Positions 42,533 to 51,917 of a stretch of DNA of 64,000 nt are shown piece by piece. Both the position numbers and the translations under genes were made by a program. Position 1 is the first letter of the stretch, and every line of letters starts with the position of its first letter. This DNA is from Croceicoccus ponticola. GTDB lineage: Bacteria > Pseudomonadota > Alphaproteobacteria > Sphingomonadales > Sphingomonadaceae. The stretch spans positions 310,001 through 374,000 of the forward strand of contig NZ_RXOL01000001.1 of the NCBI RefSeq assembly GCF_004004515.1, written 5' to 3'. Below the pieces are notes generated by a model that saw nothing but the letters and a program-made list of their open reading frames with translations, did not search any database and had not been told where the DNA came from.

Positions 42533-43840
42533 CTATTCGGCAGGAACCAGGTCAAGCTCTGCACGATAAAGTATCCAGCCCAGCCAAGCGGATACGATAC
42601 ACATAGCGGCTGCGAGTAGCAGTTGGTCGACGATCGAGATACCGAAATGCGTCAGCCCCATCGCGACCAGCGCGCCGCCCGCCATCGCCGCTGAATTGAC
42701 AATATTGTTGGCCGCAACTGTCCGTGCCGTCTGGGATTTGTCGACGACCGTAGTCAGGAACGCATAGAGCGGCACGACGAACATGCCGCCGGCAATCGCA
42801 ATGCCCAACAAGCAAAGCAGCAATGGGATCGCCAGGCGCAGCTGGATGAACTCGGTCACCGAATAGAGCCCGTCATGCGGGACCCATGCCTTGCACACCA
42901 GGTGGAACGCCACGACGAAAAGGCCCATCACCACGACCGAAATGGGTGCGTGGCGGGCCGACACCTGATTTTTGAGCAAGGCGTTGATCGACATCGAACC
43001 GATCGCAACGCCAATTGAAAACACGACGAGGAACAGACTGGCCACTGCCTTGTCCGCGGTCAGCACGTTCTTTGCCAGCGGCGGGAATTCGATGAACAGG
43101 ATTGCGCCGATCGTCCAGAAGAAGCTGATGGCAAGAATCGCATAAAACACGCGCTTGTCGTGCATCGTTGCGCGAACGACCGTGATCGAAGACCTCAGGA
43201 TATTGAAGTCGATCTTTTCCCCGACCGCTTGCGCAGGTGCCGCGGGAACCTGCCTACCTGCGAAATAGCCGACGACCGCCGTCACCATGACGATTACGGC
43301 GGTAACCTCTACCGAAATGAACCCGGCGAGTATGGTCCCGGCCAGAATGGCGATGTACGTGCCGGCTTCGACAAGTCCCGTTGCCGCCAATACCTCGTCT
43401 CGTTTCAAGTGTTGGGGCAGGATCGCGTATTTAATGGGTCCGAAGAACGTCGAATGCGCACCCAAACCCGTCAGCGCCAGCAGCATCAGCGGGATCGCCA
43501 GCGTGGTCACCAACGTGTTTTGCCATGCGAGCAGCAATCCGACAGCGCCGATGGCCATTATCCCGATTTCCGCCGTTTTGACCCAGCGGACGATTGCCGC
43601 CTTGTCGCGCATGTCGGCAAGCTGACCCGATAGCGCGGACAGAAGCACATAGGGGATCGTGAACAATCCCGAGGCTATGGCGGAGAATTTCGCCTCTTCG
43701 GCGGTGGAGGAATAAACTTGGTACACCACGAACAGCACCATGGCGTTTTTGTACAGGTTGTCGTTGAATGCCCCCAGCATCTGCGTCGCGAAAATCGGCA
43801 GGAAGCGCCTGCGCGCGAGGAGGTGTGTGGATAAAGTCAT
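42533..43840 (-). CDS. MFS transporter, LplT-like lysophospholipid flippase family
   Basis: A 435-residue transporter with about twelve TM helices. The N-terminus FLPIFATQMLGAFNDNLYKN carries the LplT/Aas-type ATQ-x-x-x-FNDN signature, followed by LSALSGQLADMRDKA and FFGPIKYAILPQHLKRDEVL, another family mark (FGPxKYxxLP). In E. coli LplT flips lysophospholipids inward for re-acylation by Aas. Here there is no fused or adjacent acyltransferase, though pgsA, another phospholipid gene, is divergent next door, so a phospholipid link is plausible. Confidence 0.85.
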   Translation of the reverse strand: MTLSTHLLARRRFLPIFATQMLGAFNDNLYKNAMVLFVVYQVYSSTAEEAKFSAIASGLFTIPYVLLSALSGQLADMRDKAAIVRWVKTAEIGIMAIGAVGLLLAWQNTLVTTLAIPLMLLALTGLGAHSTFFGPIKYAILPQHLKRDEVLAATGLVEAGTYIAILAGTILAGFISVEVTAVIVMVTAVVGYFAGRQVPAAPAQAVGEKIDFNILRSSITVVRATMHDKRVFYAILAISFFWTIGAILFIEFPPLAKNVLTADKAVASLFLVVFSIGVAIGSMSINALLKNQVSARHAPISVVVMGLFVVAFHLVCKAWVPHDGLYSVTEFIQLRLAIPLLLCLLGIAIAGGMFVVPLYAFLTTVVDKSQTARTVAANNIVNSAAMAGGALVAMGLTHFGISIVDQLLLAAAMCIVSAWLGWILYRAELDLVPAE

Positions 43841-43953
43841 GCTGTACGGTGAGACATGTCATTAAAGCGAACAGCTTTTCGCACAACCCCTAGACCAGCT
43901 TTTGCGCGTGACAGTTTCCCGCTATGCGCAATCGGAACAAAAAGCTCGAGATA

Positions 43954-44505
43954 ATGCTGACCCTTCCGAATCTCCTCACCCTTTCGCGGATCTTCGCCGT
44001 GCCCCTGCTCGTTTTGCTGCTGTGGTGGCCGGAGTGGCGTTTGGGTCATGGTGTCGCATTCGCGCTTTATTGTGTCGCGGGTGTTACCGACTATTTCGAC
44101 GGCATGCTCGCGCGGTCGAGCGGGCGGGTCAGCCGGTTGGGGATATTCCTCGACCCAATCGCCGACAAGATCATGGTCGCGGCGGTTATCCTTGTCCTCG
44201 TCCATACCGGTATCATCACCTCCGTCCACGTGCTTGCGGCGCTAGTCATCCTCTTGCGAGAGATAATGGTTTCGGGGCTGAGAGAGTTCCTCGCCGGGGT
44301 GCAAGTATCTGTTCCGGTGTCGAAACTGGCGAAATGGAAAACGACGTTCCAGATGATGTCGCTGGGCGCGCTGGTCTTGTCGGGAGCGCTGCCGCATCTC
44401 GACTTCGTGTACTGGACCGGGATCGTCGCGCTTTGGGCGGCGGCGGTGCTGACGGCGCTTACGGGATGGGATTATCTGCGCATCGGCCTGCGCCACATGG
44501 ATTGA
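43954..44505 (+). CDS. pgsA: CDP-diacylglycerol-glycerol-3-phosphate 3-phosphatidyltransferase
   Basis: PgsA makes phosphatidylglycerol phosphate in the inner membrane. The 183-residue protein shows the CDP-alcohol phosphotransferase signature across DYFDGMLARSSGRVSRLG and IFLDPIADK (DGxxAR...GxxxDxxxD). The PgsA-type start MLTLPNLLTLSRIFAVPLLV is present, with four or more TM helices. ATG 43924 is also possible; 43954 gives the family-typical N-terminus. The preceding minus-strand MFS gene is divergent. Confidence 0.93.
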   Translation: MLTLPNLLTLSRIFAVPLLVLLLWWPEWRLGHGVAFALYCVAGVTDYFDGMLARSSGRVSRLGIFLDPIADKIMVAAVILVLVHTGIITSVHVLAALVILLREIMVSGLREFLAGVQVSVPVSKLAKWKTTFQMMSLGALVLSGALPHLDFVYWTGIVALWAAAVLTALTGWDYLRIGLRHMD

Positions 44506-44509
44506 CGCA

Positions 44510-45103
44510 GTGACTCGTGGGGGGTGGCGACTGGCGATTACAGGTCTGTTTGCACCGCTGCTTGTTGCCGGATGCTCCGATCCACCGCGCGATGCGCAAG
44601 TCTCCGCGCCGCGACAGTATATCCTCAACGAAGTGACTACCGATTGGCGCGGCATCCGCAAAGTCGCGACTTTCGACGCGGAAGTGCTGGTACTTGCGCG
44701 CAAATCTTATGGCGGGCCCTTTGCCGATGCCTTCGCCGACTACGCCCCGGTCGACATTGCGGTTGCGTGGGGCGAAGGCGCGCGGGCCGACGTGCATTCG
44801 CGCATCGACATCAACCAGTCGGGCCGGTTCTATTATTGGCGGGCTGGGCCAGACGCGTGGCAGGACCCGCGGGTGCGAAGGTTCGGGAAAAGTTCGGCCA
44901 ACTGGCACCTGATCCCGGCGAACGACGACATCGCCGACCAGATCGGGGCGATCCGATCGAACGGGGTCGTTGCAATCCGGGGTCATCTCGTCGACATTTA
45001 CGCCCCCGATGGCGGGCGGTGGAAGACATCGCGCACCCGCAACGATAAGGGCGCCGGCGCGTGCGAGATTATCCTCGTGTCGGAGGTAAGGGCGTTGCCC
45101 TGA
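44510..45103 (+). CDS. Lipoprotein of unknown function
   Basis: A 197-residue protein starting at GTG 44510, four bases after the pgsA stop. The signal peptide ends LLVAGC (lipobox). The mature part contains DAEVLVLARKSYGGPFADAF, YAPVDIAVAWGEGARADVHS and HLIPANDDIADQI, predicted alpha/beta and not recognised. SSANWHLIPAN and VVAIRGHLVDIYAPDGGRWK are good search handles. Tight spacing implies co-expression with pgsA. Confidence 0.72.
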   Translation: MTRGGWRLAITGLFAPLLVAGCSDPPRDAQVSAPRQYILNEVTTDWRGIRKVATFDAEVLVLARKSYGGPFADAFADYAPVDIAVAWGEGARADVHSRIDINQSGRFYYWRAGPDAWQDPRVRRFGKSSANWHLIPANDDIADQIGAIRSNGVVAIRGHLVDIYAPDGGRWKTSRTRNDKGAGACEIILVSEVRALP

Positions 45104-45151
45104 AAACCCAATGCTCTCGATGCCGATGACCGATGGGTCGCGTGATGAAAA

Positions 45152-45175
45152 AAGGGGCGCCCGAAAGCGCCCCTT
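45152..45175 (-). terminator. Intrinsic terminator of the peroxiredoxin gene
   Basis: AAGGGGCGC (45152-45160) pairs with GCGCCCCTT (45167-45175) over a six-base loop. On the minus strand it is followed by TTTTCATC, directly downstream of the peroxiredoxin stop at 45200. Confidence 0.8.
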
Positions 45176-45199
45176 GGAAATATCGCGATGTCGATCGGA

Positions 45200-45679
45200 T
45201 CAGATCTGATTGAGCATGTTTTCCGCGCTCGACACTTCGAAGCTGCCGCCTTCTTCGACGTTCAGTTGCACGACCGTGCCGTCATCGACCACTGCCGACC
45301 AGCGCGAGCCGCGCTGACCAAGACCGAAGCCAGAGCCGTCCATGGTCAGGCCCAGCGCCTTGGCCATGTCGCCATTGCCGTCGGCCAGCATAGTGACGGC
45401 CGTCGAACCGTCGCGCTCGTTCCATGCCTGCAGGACGAAGGGATCGTTGACCGCGGTGCAGGCGATCTCGTCAATGCCCTTGGCCTTCAACTCGTCGGCC
45501 TTCGCGACGAAACCGGGGAGATGCTTGGCCGAACAGGTCGGTGTGAATGCGCCGGGCACGGAAAACAGCGCTACTTTCTTGCCCGAGAAATATTCGCTCG
45601 ACTGGACCTTTTCCGGCCCTTCGCTCGTCGCCTTGACCAGAGTCACGTCAGGAATCTTGTCGCCTACCTTGATCGTCAT
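45200..45679 (-). CDS. Peroxiredoxin (Prx5/AhpC-TSA type)
   Basis: A 159-residue atypical 2-Cys or 1-Cys peroxiredoxin of the Prx5 family. The peroxidatic cysteine is Cys49 in VPGAFTPTCSAKHLPGF, and the conserved Arg region is GLGQRGSRWSAVVDDG. C-terminal VEEGGSFEVSSAENML fits Prx5. It reduces peroxides in the cytoplasm using thioredoxin or glutathione/glutaredoxin. Monocistronic with its own terminator. Confidence 0.94.
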   Translation of the reverse strand: MTIKVGDKIPDVTLVKATSEGPEKVQSSEYFSGKKVALFSVPGAFTPTCSAKHLPGFVAKADELKAKGIDEIACTAVNDPFVLQAWNERDGSTAVTMLADGNGDMAKALGLTMDGSGFGLGQRGSRWSAVVDDGTVVQLNVEEGGSFEVSSAENMLNQI

Positions 45680-45888
45680 ATCGATGCCCTTTCAACTGCA
45701 TTTGGAAATTGTGCGCAGGACATAGGACGCCCGCGAAATGCTGCAAGGTGGGGTGAGCCGAGGCGTGGTTAATTTCCCTTTACTTCCAAGGTTTAAGTTT
45801 CAGTAAAGAAATAAGCGGATGCTCCGAAGCCATCGAGGACACACCCATCGCGCAAGACCAGCCGCGAGGGGCAAGCGGGAGCATCGAG

Positions 45889-46356
45889 ATGGGGAAATTC
45901 GGGACATTCATCGCAGGCGCCGTGTCGGTGGCCATGCTTGTCGGAGCGGCCGTTCCTGTACATGCAGCCAGCGATTATTCCAGCGCCGAAAAACTGCGCA
46001 AGCTGGACATCATGCTGATGGTGACCGCTCTGCGCTGTCGTCACGGCTCCCAGAATTTCCAGCGCGATTACGAAAAGTTTTCCGCCGCCCACAACGTCAC
46101 GATGCAAGGTGCGGCAAAGACGCTGCAGGCGTCGTACGCCACCAAGGCCGGGGCAAAGGGCGCGCGGCGCCAGCTCGACACGATCAGCGTCGGCATGGCC
46201 AACCGCTATGGGCAAGGGCACCCATGGCTGGAGTGCGCGGAACTCAAGCAAGTGACACAGAATCTTGCGGCAGATCGCGACAGCAGCCGGCTCCTGGCGG
46301 CGGCTGACGAGTTGCTTGCCAATAGTCGGCCCGCAAAGTTCGCCATGAAGCGTTAA
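45889..46356 (+). CDS. Exported helical protein of unknown function
   Basis: A 155-residue protein with signal peptide MGKFGTFIAGAVSVAMLVGA (cleavage near VHA-AS). An all-helical mature part of about 130 residues with two cysteines follows: LRCRHGSQNFQRDYEKFSAA and WLECAELKQVTQNLAAD, suitable for one disulfide. It resembles proteins found next to ahcY in sphingomonads (from memory), with no known function. It precedes ahcY by 240 bases that include the palindromic operator, so it is probably a separate transcript. Confidence 0.75.
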   Translation: MGKFGTFIAGAVSVAMLVGAAVPVHAASDYSSAEKLRKLDIMLMVTALRCRHGSQNFQRDYEKFSAAHNVTMQGAAKTLQASYATKAGAKGARRQLDTISVGMANRYGQGHPWLECAELKQVTQNLAADRDSSRLLAAADELLANSRPAKFAMKR

Positions 46357-46463
46357 GCTGAACGACGGATCTGACGGGCCAGTTCGTATGTCCACGCTCG
46401 CAAGTGCGGACGAACGGGGGGCCGCCCGGAGTTGAGCCGGGCGTTCCGGGTGTCGCGAGAGGG

Positions 46464-46483
46464 ATATAAAGATTTCTTTATAT
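46464..46483 (+). promoter_or_regulatory. Palindromic operator upstream of ahcY
   Basis: ATATAAAGA (46464-46472) and TCTTTATAT (46475-46483) form a perfect 9-bp inverted repeat with a two-base centre, standing out as AT-rich in GC-rich surroundings. It lies 112 bases before the ahcY start. Position and symmetry suggest a repressor site; an ArsR-type, S-adenosylhomocysteine-responsive regulator of the SahR kind is a reasonable candidate, by inference. Confidence 0.6.
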
Positions 46484-46595
46484 TTGCTCTCGGGACGGAG
46501 AGCGGGTAGAGGAACGGCCAAGCCGGGCTTCTGCCCGCTTTTCGCGTTTTACCGGGCAGAAACGCCCGGAACGGACTTTTTTCAGGAGCTGCCCC

Positions 46596-48011
46596 GTGGC
46601 CACTGCCGCAATCGAACACGACTACGTCATCGCCGACATCGCCCTCGCCCAATATGGCCGGGCCGAGATCGCCATTGCCGAAACCGAGATGCCGGGCCTG
46701 ATGGCCCTGCGCGAGGAATTCGGCGAATCGCAGCCACTGAAGGGCGCGCGGATCACCGGATCGCTGCACATGACGATCCAGACCGCGGTCCTGATCGAAA
46801 CGCTGATCGCGTTGGGCGCCGAAGTTCGCTGGGCGACCTGCAACATCTATTCGACGCAAGACCACGCCGCCGCCGCGATCGCCGCACAGGGCATTCCGGT
46901 TTTCGCCATCAAGGGCGAGAGCCTTGCCGATTACTGGGATTACGTCGGTCGCATCTTCGATTGGGACATCGACGGTTCGGGCAACACCGCCAACATCATC
47001 CTCGACGACGGTGGCGATGCGACGATGTTCGCACTTTGGGGTGCGCGGCTTGAAGCGGGCGACGAACTGCCCGAACCCGGCAATGCCGAGGAAATCGAAT
47101 TCCAGCGCGCTCTCAAGGCTTTCGTCAAGGCGAAGCCGGGCTACCTGATGAAATCGGTCGCCAACATCCGCGGCGTTTCGGAAGAAACGACGACCGGTGT
47201 CCATCGGCTTTATCACATCGCCAAGAACGGCAAGCTGCCGTTCCCCGCCATCAACGTGAACGATTCGGTCACCAAGTCGAAGTTCGACAATCTCTACGGC
47301 TGCAAGGAATCGCTTGTCGATGCGATCCGTCGCGCCACCGACGTGATGCTGGCCGGGAAGGTCGCCTGCGTCGCGGGCTTCGGCGATGTCGGCAAGGGCA
47401 GCGCCGATTCGCTGCGCAATGGCGGCGCGCGCGTCATGGTTACCGAAATCGACCCGATCTGCGCATTGCAGGCGGCGATGGAAGGTTATGAAGTCGTGAC
47501 GATGGAAGAGGCGACGAAGCGCGCCGACATCTTCGTGACGACCACCGGCAACGAAGACGTCATCACCGCCGAGCATATGAAGGCGATGAAACCGATGAGC
47601 ATCGTGTGCAACATCGGTCACTTCGATTCCGAGATCCAGATTGGCGCGCTGTCCAATTATGAATGGACCGAGATCAAGCCGGGCACCGACATCGTAAAAT
47701 TCCCCGACGGCAAGCAGATCATCGTGTTGGCCAAGGGGCGGCTCGTGAACCTGGGCTGCGCCACCGGCCACCCCAGCTTCGTCATGAGCTGTTCGTTCAC
47801 CAATCAGGTGCTCGCCCAGATCGAGCTGTTCACTAAGGGTGGCCAGTACGCGAACGAAGTCTACGTCCTGCCCAAGCATCTCGACGAAAAGGTCGCTGCG
47901 CTGCATCTGGACAAACTGGGTGTGAAACTCACCAAGCTGAGCGAGAGACAGGCGGAATATATCGGCGTGCCGATCGAAGGGCCGTACAAGCCCGAACACT
48001 ACCGCTACTGA
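46596..48011 (+). CDS. ahcY: Adenosylhomocysteinase
   Basis: AhcY hydrolyses S-adenosylhomocysteine to adenosine and homocysteine, keeping the methylation cycle running. The 471-residue product starts at GTG 46596, with AGGAG ten bases upstream. It contains [35 protein letters not shown], the NAD-binding [19 protein letters not shown] and [17 protein letters not shown]. The C-terminus ends [10 protein letters not shown], the typical Lys-Tyr-containing tail that closes the NAD site. Bacterial insertion-type length is normal. Confidence 0.98.
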   Translation: MATAAIEHDYVIADIALAQYGRAEIAIAETEMPGLMALREEFGESQPLKGARITGSLHMTIQTAVLIETLIALGAEVRWATCNIYSTQDHAAAAIAAQGIPVFAIKGESLADYWDYVGRIFDWDIDGSGNTANIILDDGGDATMFALWGARLEAGDELPEPGNAEEIEFQRALKAFVKAKPGYLMKSVANIRGVSEETTTGVHRLYHIAKNGKLPFPAINVNDSVTKSKFDNLYGCKESLVDAIRRATDVMLAGKVACVAGFGDVGKGSADSLRNGGARVMVTEIDPICALQAAMEGYEVVTMEEATKRADIFVTTTGNEDVITAEHMKAMKPMSIVCNIGHFDSEIQIGALSNYEWTEIKPGTDIVKFPDGKQIIVLAKGRLVNLGCATGHPSFVMSCSFTNQVLAQIELFTKGGQYANEVYVLPKHLDEKVAALHLDKLGVKLTKLSERQAEYIGVPIEGPYKPEHYRY

Positions 48012-48031
48012 CAATGATGCAAGTCCCCCGT

Positions 48032-48059
48032 GCCGACAGGTTTTTTTGCTCCTGTCGGC
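48032..48059 (+). terminator. Hairpin after ahcY
   Basis: GCCGACAGG (48032-48040) pairs with CCTGTCGGC (48051-48059); the loop contains seven T residues. Additional pairs extend the stem through one T-G wobble. It lacks a downstream T-run on the plus strand, so it may only attenuate transcription between ahcY and divL. Confidence 0.5.
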
Positions 48060-48106
48060 GCGGCGGGGTTGTCGTCCTGCTCCCCATCGCTGCATAGCCT
48101 TTGGCC

Positions 48107-50437
48107 ATGGGACAATGGTGGGGCGAAGAGTCGATAACGATCGGCATTCCGGCGCTGGTGCTGCTGGGCCTGATCATGGCCTGCTGGACCGCGGCTGCGG
48201 CATGGACCTTGTTCACGGTCCGCCGTCGCAGCCTTACGTCGCGCAAGGATCGCCTGCGGCTGTTGCGCATGGTCCGCATGATGGACGAAGCGCCGGGCCT
48301 GCCGATGATAATCAGGGCGGACGGGCGGATCGAGGCTTCGGACCGGATCGCCGACTGGTTCGGGTTGGAAACGCTGCCCCGGACCATTCACGATCTTGCT
48401 GGGTCCGATGCCCGTGGCGTTTCTGTCGCAGAGATCGATGATCTTTGGCAACATTGCAGGCGCACTTTGAGTTCTGCCGCGCCGTTCCGGCTCATGCTCC
48501 ATCCCCATGCCAAGGGCCATGCCCTGTCAGTGACAGGTCATCTCGCCGATCCACAGATTTCGCGTGGTGGCGCGGTGTTAGTATGGATCATCGATGCCAG
48601 CGATAGCGCGAACGAGATCGCGCGGCTGACCGATGACGCGGCAAAGGCCCACGCCGATTTCGCCGCATTGGTGGGCCTGATCGAAGCCGCGCCGATCCCG
48701 ATGTGGTTCCGCGGGCTCGACGGTCGCATCCGGCTGGTGAACAGCGCCTATGTCGCAGCCGTGGGCGCCGAAAACGCCGAAGAAGTCGTGTCGGGCAATG
48801 TCGAACTCATCGAAACCACCGACGGCGTGTCTCCATCCGAAGTGGCGCATCAGGCGCGCGACAGCGGACATCCGATCGAACGCAACGTCATGGTCACGAT
48901 CGACGGGGAACGCCGCGCTTTCAGCGTCAGCGATTTGCCGGTCGGATCCGAAGGGGTCGCGGGATATGCCATCGACGTCGAAAACCTCGAACAGCTCAGC
49001 CGCGAATACCGCGCATTTCGCGGTGCCCAGCGCGCCTTGCTCGATCAGCTTTCGTCCGGCGTCGCGCAATTCGATTCGCTGCGCAATCTCAACTTCGTGA
49101 ACTTGCCGATGCAGCGGCTGTTCCGCCTGCCGTCCAATATCGGGCAGGAAGGCGTGCCCGTCGGCGAACTCCTGAATATCATGCGCGATGCCGGCCGCGT
49201 GCCCGAAGCGCGCGATTTCCCGGCTTGGCGGCGTGAGAAAGAGGCGTGGTTTACCGCATCGGACGCGACGGATGAGGAATGGGTTCTGCCCGATGGCACG
49301 CATTTGCGCATCGTTGCGCAGCCGATGCCCGACGGCGGGTTGATGATGATCGTCGAGGATCGGACCGAACAGCTGCAACTCGCCAGCGCGCGCGACACCT
49401 TGCTCCGGGTTCGTACGGCCACACTCGATTCGCTGTTCGAAGGGCTGGTCGTGCTCGCGCCAGACGGGCGGCTACAGCTGTGGAACCGGCGGTTCGCGGC
49501 CGAATGGTCGCTGTCCGAAGAATTTCTCGGCAGCCATCCGCATATCGAAACCTTGCTGGAGGCATTGCGCCCGCAATTGGCAAGCCCCGGCGATGCGCAG
49601 CGGATCGGCATGGTGATCGAGGCGGCGACCCTGCGCCGCGAACAGACGGGCGGGCGGGTCGCACTTGCCGATGGGCGCACGCTCGCTTTGATGGGCATGC
49701 CGCTGCCCGATGGCAACGGCATGCTGACCAGCCTCGACATCACCGACAGTCAGAAGGCAGAGGCTGCGCTCCTCGAACGCAATCAGGCGCTGATCGAGGC
49801 GGATGCGGTCAAGACGCGCTTCCTTGCCAACATGAGCTACGAATTCCGCACGCCGCTGACGTCGATCACCGGCTTTGCCGAGATGTTGCGCGACGGTGTG
49901 GCGGGTGAGCTTTCGGATACTGCCAAGGAGTACATGGGCGCGATCCTCGAATCGACCGCGCGGCTGTCCGACCAGATCGAATCGGTGCTCGATCTGACGC
50001 AAAGCGAGGCCGGGCTTCTGCCGTTGGCGCAAGAAGTCATCGAACTGATGCCGCTGGTCACCCGGCTCGTCCACGACCGCGCGTCGCAAATCGAAGACGC
50101 GCGCCTGACGCTCAACTTGCGCGGGGACAGGAGCGCCGGGACGGTCCGTGGCGATCCGCGCCGGCTGGCTCGGGCGCTTGGCAACGTGCTCGACAATGCG
50201 GTGGCCAGCAGCCCGCACGGATCGCGCGTCAATGTCGACCTGCGTCGTCGTCGCGATGGGGCGCACATCATCATTCATTACCAGCTGGGCGCCGAAGGGG
50301 CGGAGGCTGAACTGGCGCGCCAGAACGCGGGGCTCGGCCTGCCGCTCGCGCGCGAACTGATCGAAGCGCATGACGGCAAGCTGGAATTCATGCAGCACGC
50401 AAATCAGGGCGTGACCGCGACGATCAAGCTGCCATGA
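48107..50437 (+). CDS. divL: DivL-type PAS histidine-kinase homolog with Tyr in place of His
   Basis: A 776-residue protein. One N-terminal TM helix (GIPALVLLGLIMACWTAAAA) is followed by several PAS-like domains (roughly 60-170, 180-300, 310-430, 440-550), then a HisKA-like dimerisation helix and a HATPase domain with NVLDNAVASSP and GLGLPLARELIEAHDG. The phospho-acceptor position reads ANMSYEFRTPLTSI, with Tyr578 where kinases have His. This is the hallmark of Caulobacter DivL, which acts in the CckA/DivK cell-cycle pathway. The neighbours ahcY upstream and tsaE-amgK-murU downstream match the usual alphaproteobacterial divL context as I recall it. It overlaps tsaE by four bases. TTG 48101 opens the frame, but ATG 48107 is preferred. 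Confidence 0.88.
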   Translation: MGQWWGEESITIGIPALVLLGLIMACWTAAAAWTLFTVRRRSLTSRKDRLRLLRMVRMMDEAPGLPMIIRADGRIEASDRIADWFGLETLPRTIHDLAGSDARGVSVAEIDDLWQHCRRTLSSAAPFRLMLHPHAKGHALSVTGHLADPQISRGGAVLVWIIDASDSANEIARLTDDAAKAHADFAALVGLIEAAPIPMWFRGLDGRIRLVNSAYVAAVGAENAEEVVSGNVELIETTDGVSPSEVAHQARDSGHPIERNVMVTIDGERRAFSVSDLPVGSEGVAGYAIDVENLEQLSREYRAFRGAQRALLDQLSSGVAQFDSLRNLNFVNLPMQRLFRLPSNIGQEGVPVGELLNIMRDAGRVPEARDFPAWRREKEAWFTASDATDEEWVLPDGTHLRIVAQPMPDGGLMMIVEDRTEQLQLASARDTLLRVRTATLDSLFEGLVVLAPDGRLQLWNRRFAAEWSLSEEFLGSHPHIETLLEALRPQLASPGDAQRIGMVIEAATLRREQTGGRVALADGRTLALMGMPLPDGNGMLTSLDITDSQKAEAALLERNQALIEADAVKTRFLANMSYEFRTPLTSITGFAEMLRDGVAGELSDTAKEYMGAILESTARLSDQIESVLDLTQSEAGLLPLAQEVIELMPLVTRLVHDRASQIEDARLTLNLRGDRSAGTVRGDPRRLARALGNVLDNAVASSPHGSRVNVDLRRRRDGAHIIIHYQLGAEGAEAELARQNAGLGLPLARELIEAHDGKLEFMQHANQGVTATIKLP

Positions 50438-50889
50438 CTGCACCCTTGCGCGTCGCCCTGCCGGACGAAAAGGCGACAGCGGCGCTGGGCGAACGAATCG
50501 CGGAGGTATTGCGCGCAGGCGATGTCGTTGCACTGTCGGGCGGGCTGGGCGCAGGGAAGACGACGCTGGCCCGCGCGATCATCGCCGCGCTTGGGCATGC
50601 AGGAGAAGTGCCTTCGCCCACGTTCGCGATCATCCAGACTTACGATCCGCCCGGGGTGGCGCTGCCGCTGGTCCATGCCGATTTCTACCGACTGGAGGAT
50701 GTGGGCGAGGTCGAGGAACTGGGACTGGACGATTACCGCGACGGCGCGGCGCTGATCGCGGAATGGCCCGAACAGGCCGGCGGTTTCGCGCATGAGGCGA
50801 ATTGCCTCTCGATCCGGTTGGAAACGGCGGATGACGGGCGCTTGGCGATTGTGGAGCCGGGGGAAGGTTGGCTAAACCGACTGCCATGA
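50434..50889 (+). CDS. tsaE: tRNA threonylcarbamoyladenosine biosynthesis ATPase
   Basis: TsaE is the ATPase that works with TsaB and TsaD to form t6A37 on ANN-decoding tRNAs. The 151-residue product has the Walker A motif SGGLGAGKTTLARAII and the conserved SPTFAIIQTY and HADFYRLEDVGEVEELGLDD blocks, then LIAEWPEQ. It overlaps divL upstream (ATGA) and amgK downstream by four bases. Complete and typical. Confidence 0.96.
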   Translation: MTAPLRVALPDEKATAALGERIAEVLRAGDVVALSGGLGAGKTTLARAIIAALGHAGEVPSPTFAIIQTYDPPGVALPLVHADFYRLEDVGEVEELGLDDYRDGAALIAEWPEQAGGFAHEANCLSIRLETADDGRLAIVEPGEGWLNRLP

Positions 50890-51917
50890 CCCAGACAACG
50901 CCCTCTGACATCGCGATCGCACCCCCACATGCTCAGGCGTTTCTAGACGCTGCCGGTTGGGGCGATGCCGCGATCGAACCGCTGGCGGGCGATGCCTCGT
51001 TCCGCCGTTATTTCCGCGTGCGGCGGGCCGACGGGGCGTGCGCGATGCTGATGGATGCGCCGCCGCCTAACGAAGATCCCAAACCCTTCCTCGATGCCGC
51101 CCACTATCTGCTAGATCACGGGTTTCGCGCGCCGAAGGTATTGGCAGAGGACGCAGCGCAAGGGCTCGTCCTGCTCGAAGATTTCGGCCATCGCCGGATG
51201 CGCGACCATCTCGACGATGCACCGGACGAGGAAACGCCCGTCTATCGCGATGCCGTTTCGGTGCTTGCTCGCTTGCACCGCGCGCCGGCGGGTCCGTTTC
51301 GGGCCTACGACCTCAACGAATACCTACGAGAAGCCAAACTATTCACCGAATGGTTCTGCGTCGCCCACGGCCTGTCAGTGGACGACGCCGGATACGAAGC
51401 AGCATGGCGAGAAGTGATGTTGCCGGTGCTTGAACGGCAGGGCGCATGGGAAGGCGGCGGCGTCACGGTCTTGCGCGACTATCACGCCGAAAACATCATG
51501 CTGCTGGATGGTCAAGAGGGGTTCGAGGCTTACGGGCAGGGTCTGCTCGATTTTCAGGATGCGCTGGTCGGGCACCCGGCCTACGATCTCGTATCCCTGT
51601 TGCAGGACGCGCGCCGTGACGTTGCTGCCGCGCTTGAGGCGGATATGCTTCAGCATTACCTCCAACACGTCGGCGATGCGGATGCGTTTCTGGCCGATTA
51701 TGCCCGACTGGGCGCGCAGCGTAATGCGAAGATCGTGGGAATTTTCGTGCGGCTTTCGCGGCGTGACGGCAAGGACCGCTACCTCGACCTGATTCCGCGG
51801 GTTTGGGAATTGATGGAACGCGATTTGGCACATCCCGCGCTCGCGCCCGTGGCACGGTGGATGGAGGCTAACATCCCGGGCGATCTTCGGATCAGGCGCG
51901 GGGCGACCCCGGCGTGA
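50886..51917 (+). CDS. amgK: Anomeric N-acetylmuramate/N-acetylglucosamine kinase (AmgK-like phosphotransferase)
   Basis: A 343-residue aminoglycoside-phosphotransferase-fold kinase from ATG 50886. Features are LAGDASFRRYFRVRRADG (nucleotide loop), VLLEDFGHRRMRDHL, the catalytic loop VLRDYHAENIMLLDG, and the metal-binding LLDFQDALVGHPAYDLVSLL. AmgK with MurU, encoded next, converts recycled MurNAc to UDP-MurNAc in Pseudomonas and related bacteria, bypassing the fosfomycin target. The adjacency of both genes strongly supports this role. It overlaps tsaE and murU by four bases each. Confidence 0.9.
   Translation: MTQTTPSDIAIAPPHAQAFLDAAGWGDAAIEPLAGDASFRRYFRVRRADGACAMLMDAPPPNEDPKPFLDAAHYLLDHGFRAPKVLAEDAAQGLVLLEDFGHRRMRDHLDDAPDEETPVYRDAVSVLARLHRAPAGPFRAYDLNEYLREAKLFTEWFCVAHGLSVDDAGYEAAWREVMLPVLERQGAWEGGGVTVLRDYHAENIMLLDGQEGFEAYGQGLLDFQDALVGHPAYDLVSLLQDARRDVAAALEADMLQHYLQHVGDADAFLADYARLGAQRNAKIVGIFVRLSRRDGKDRYLDLIPRVWELMERDLAHPALAPVARWMEANIPGDLRIRRGATPA

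Noticed and set aside
46353-48095. Long minus-strand open frame (580 codons) antisense to ahcY
   Set aside because: It mirrors the codon structure of ahcY, is rich in His/Arg/Gln with no domain, and has no ribosome site; a high-GC shadow frame.
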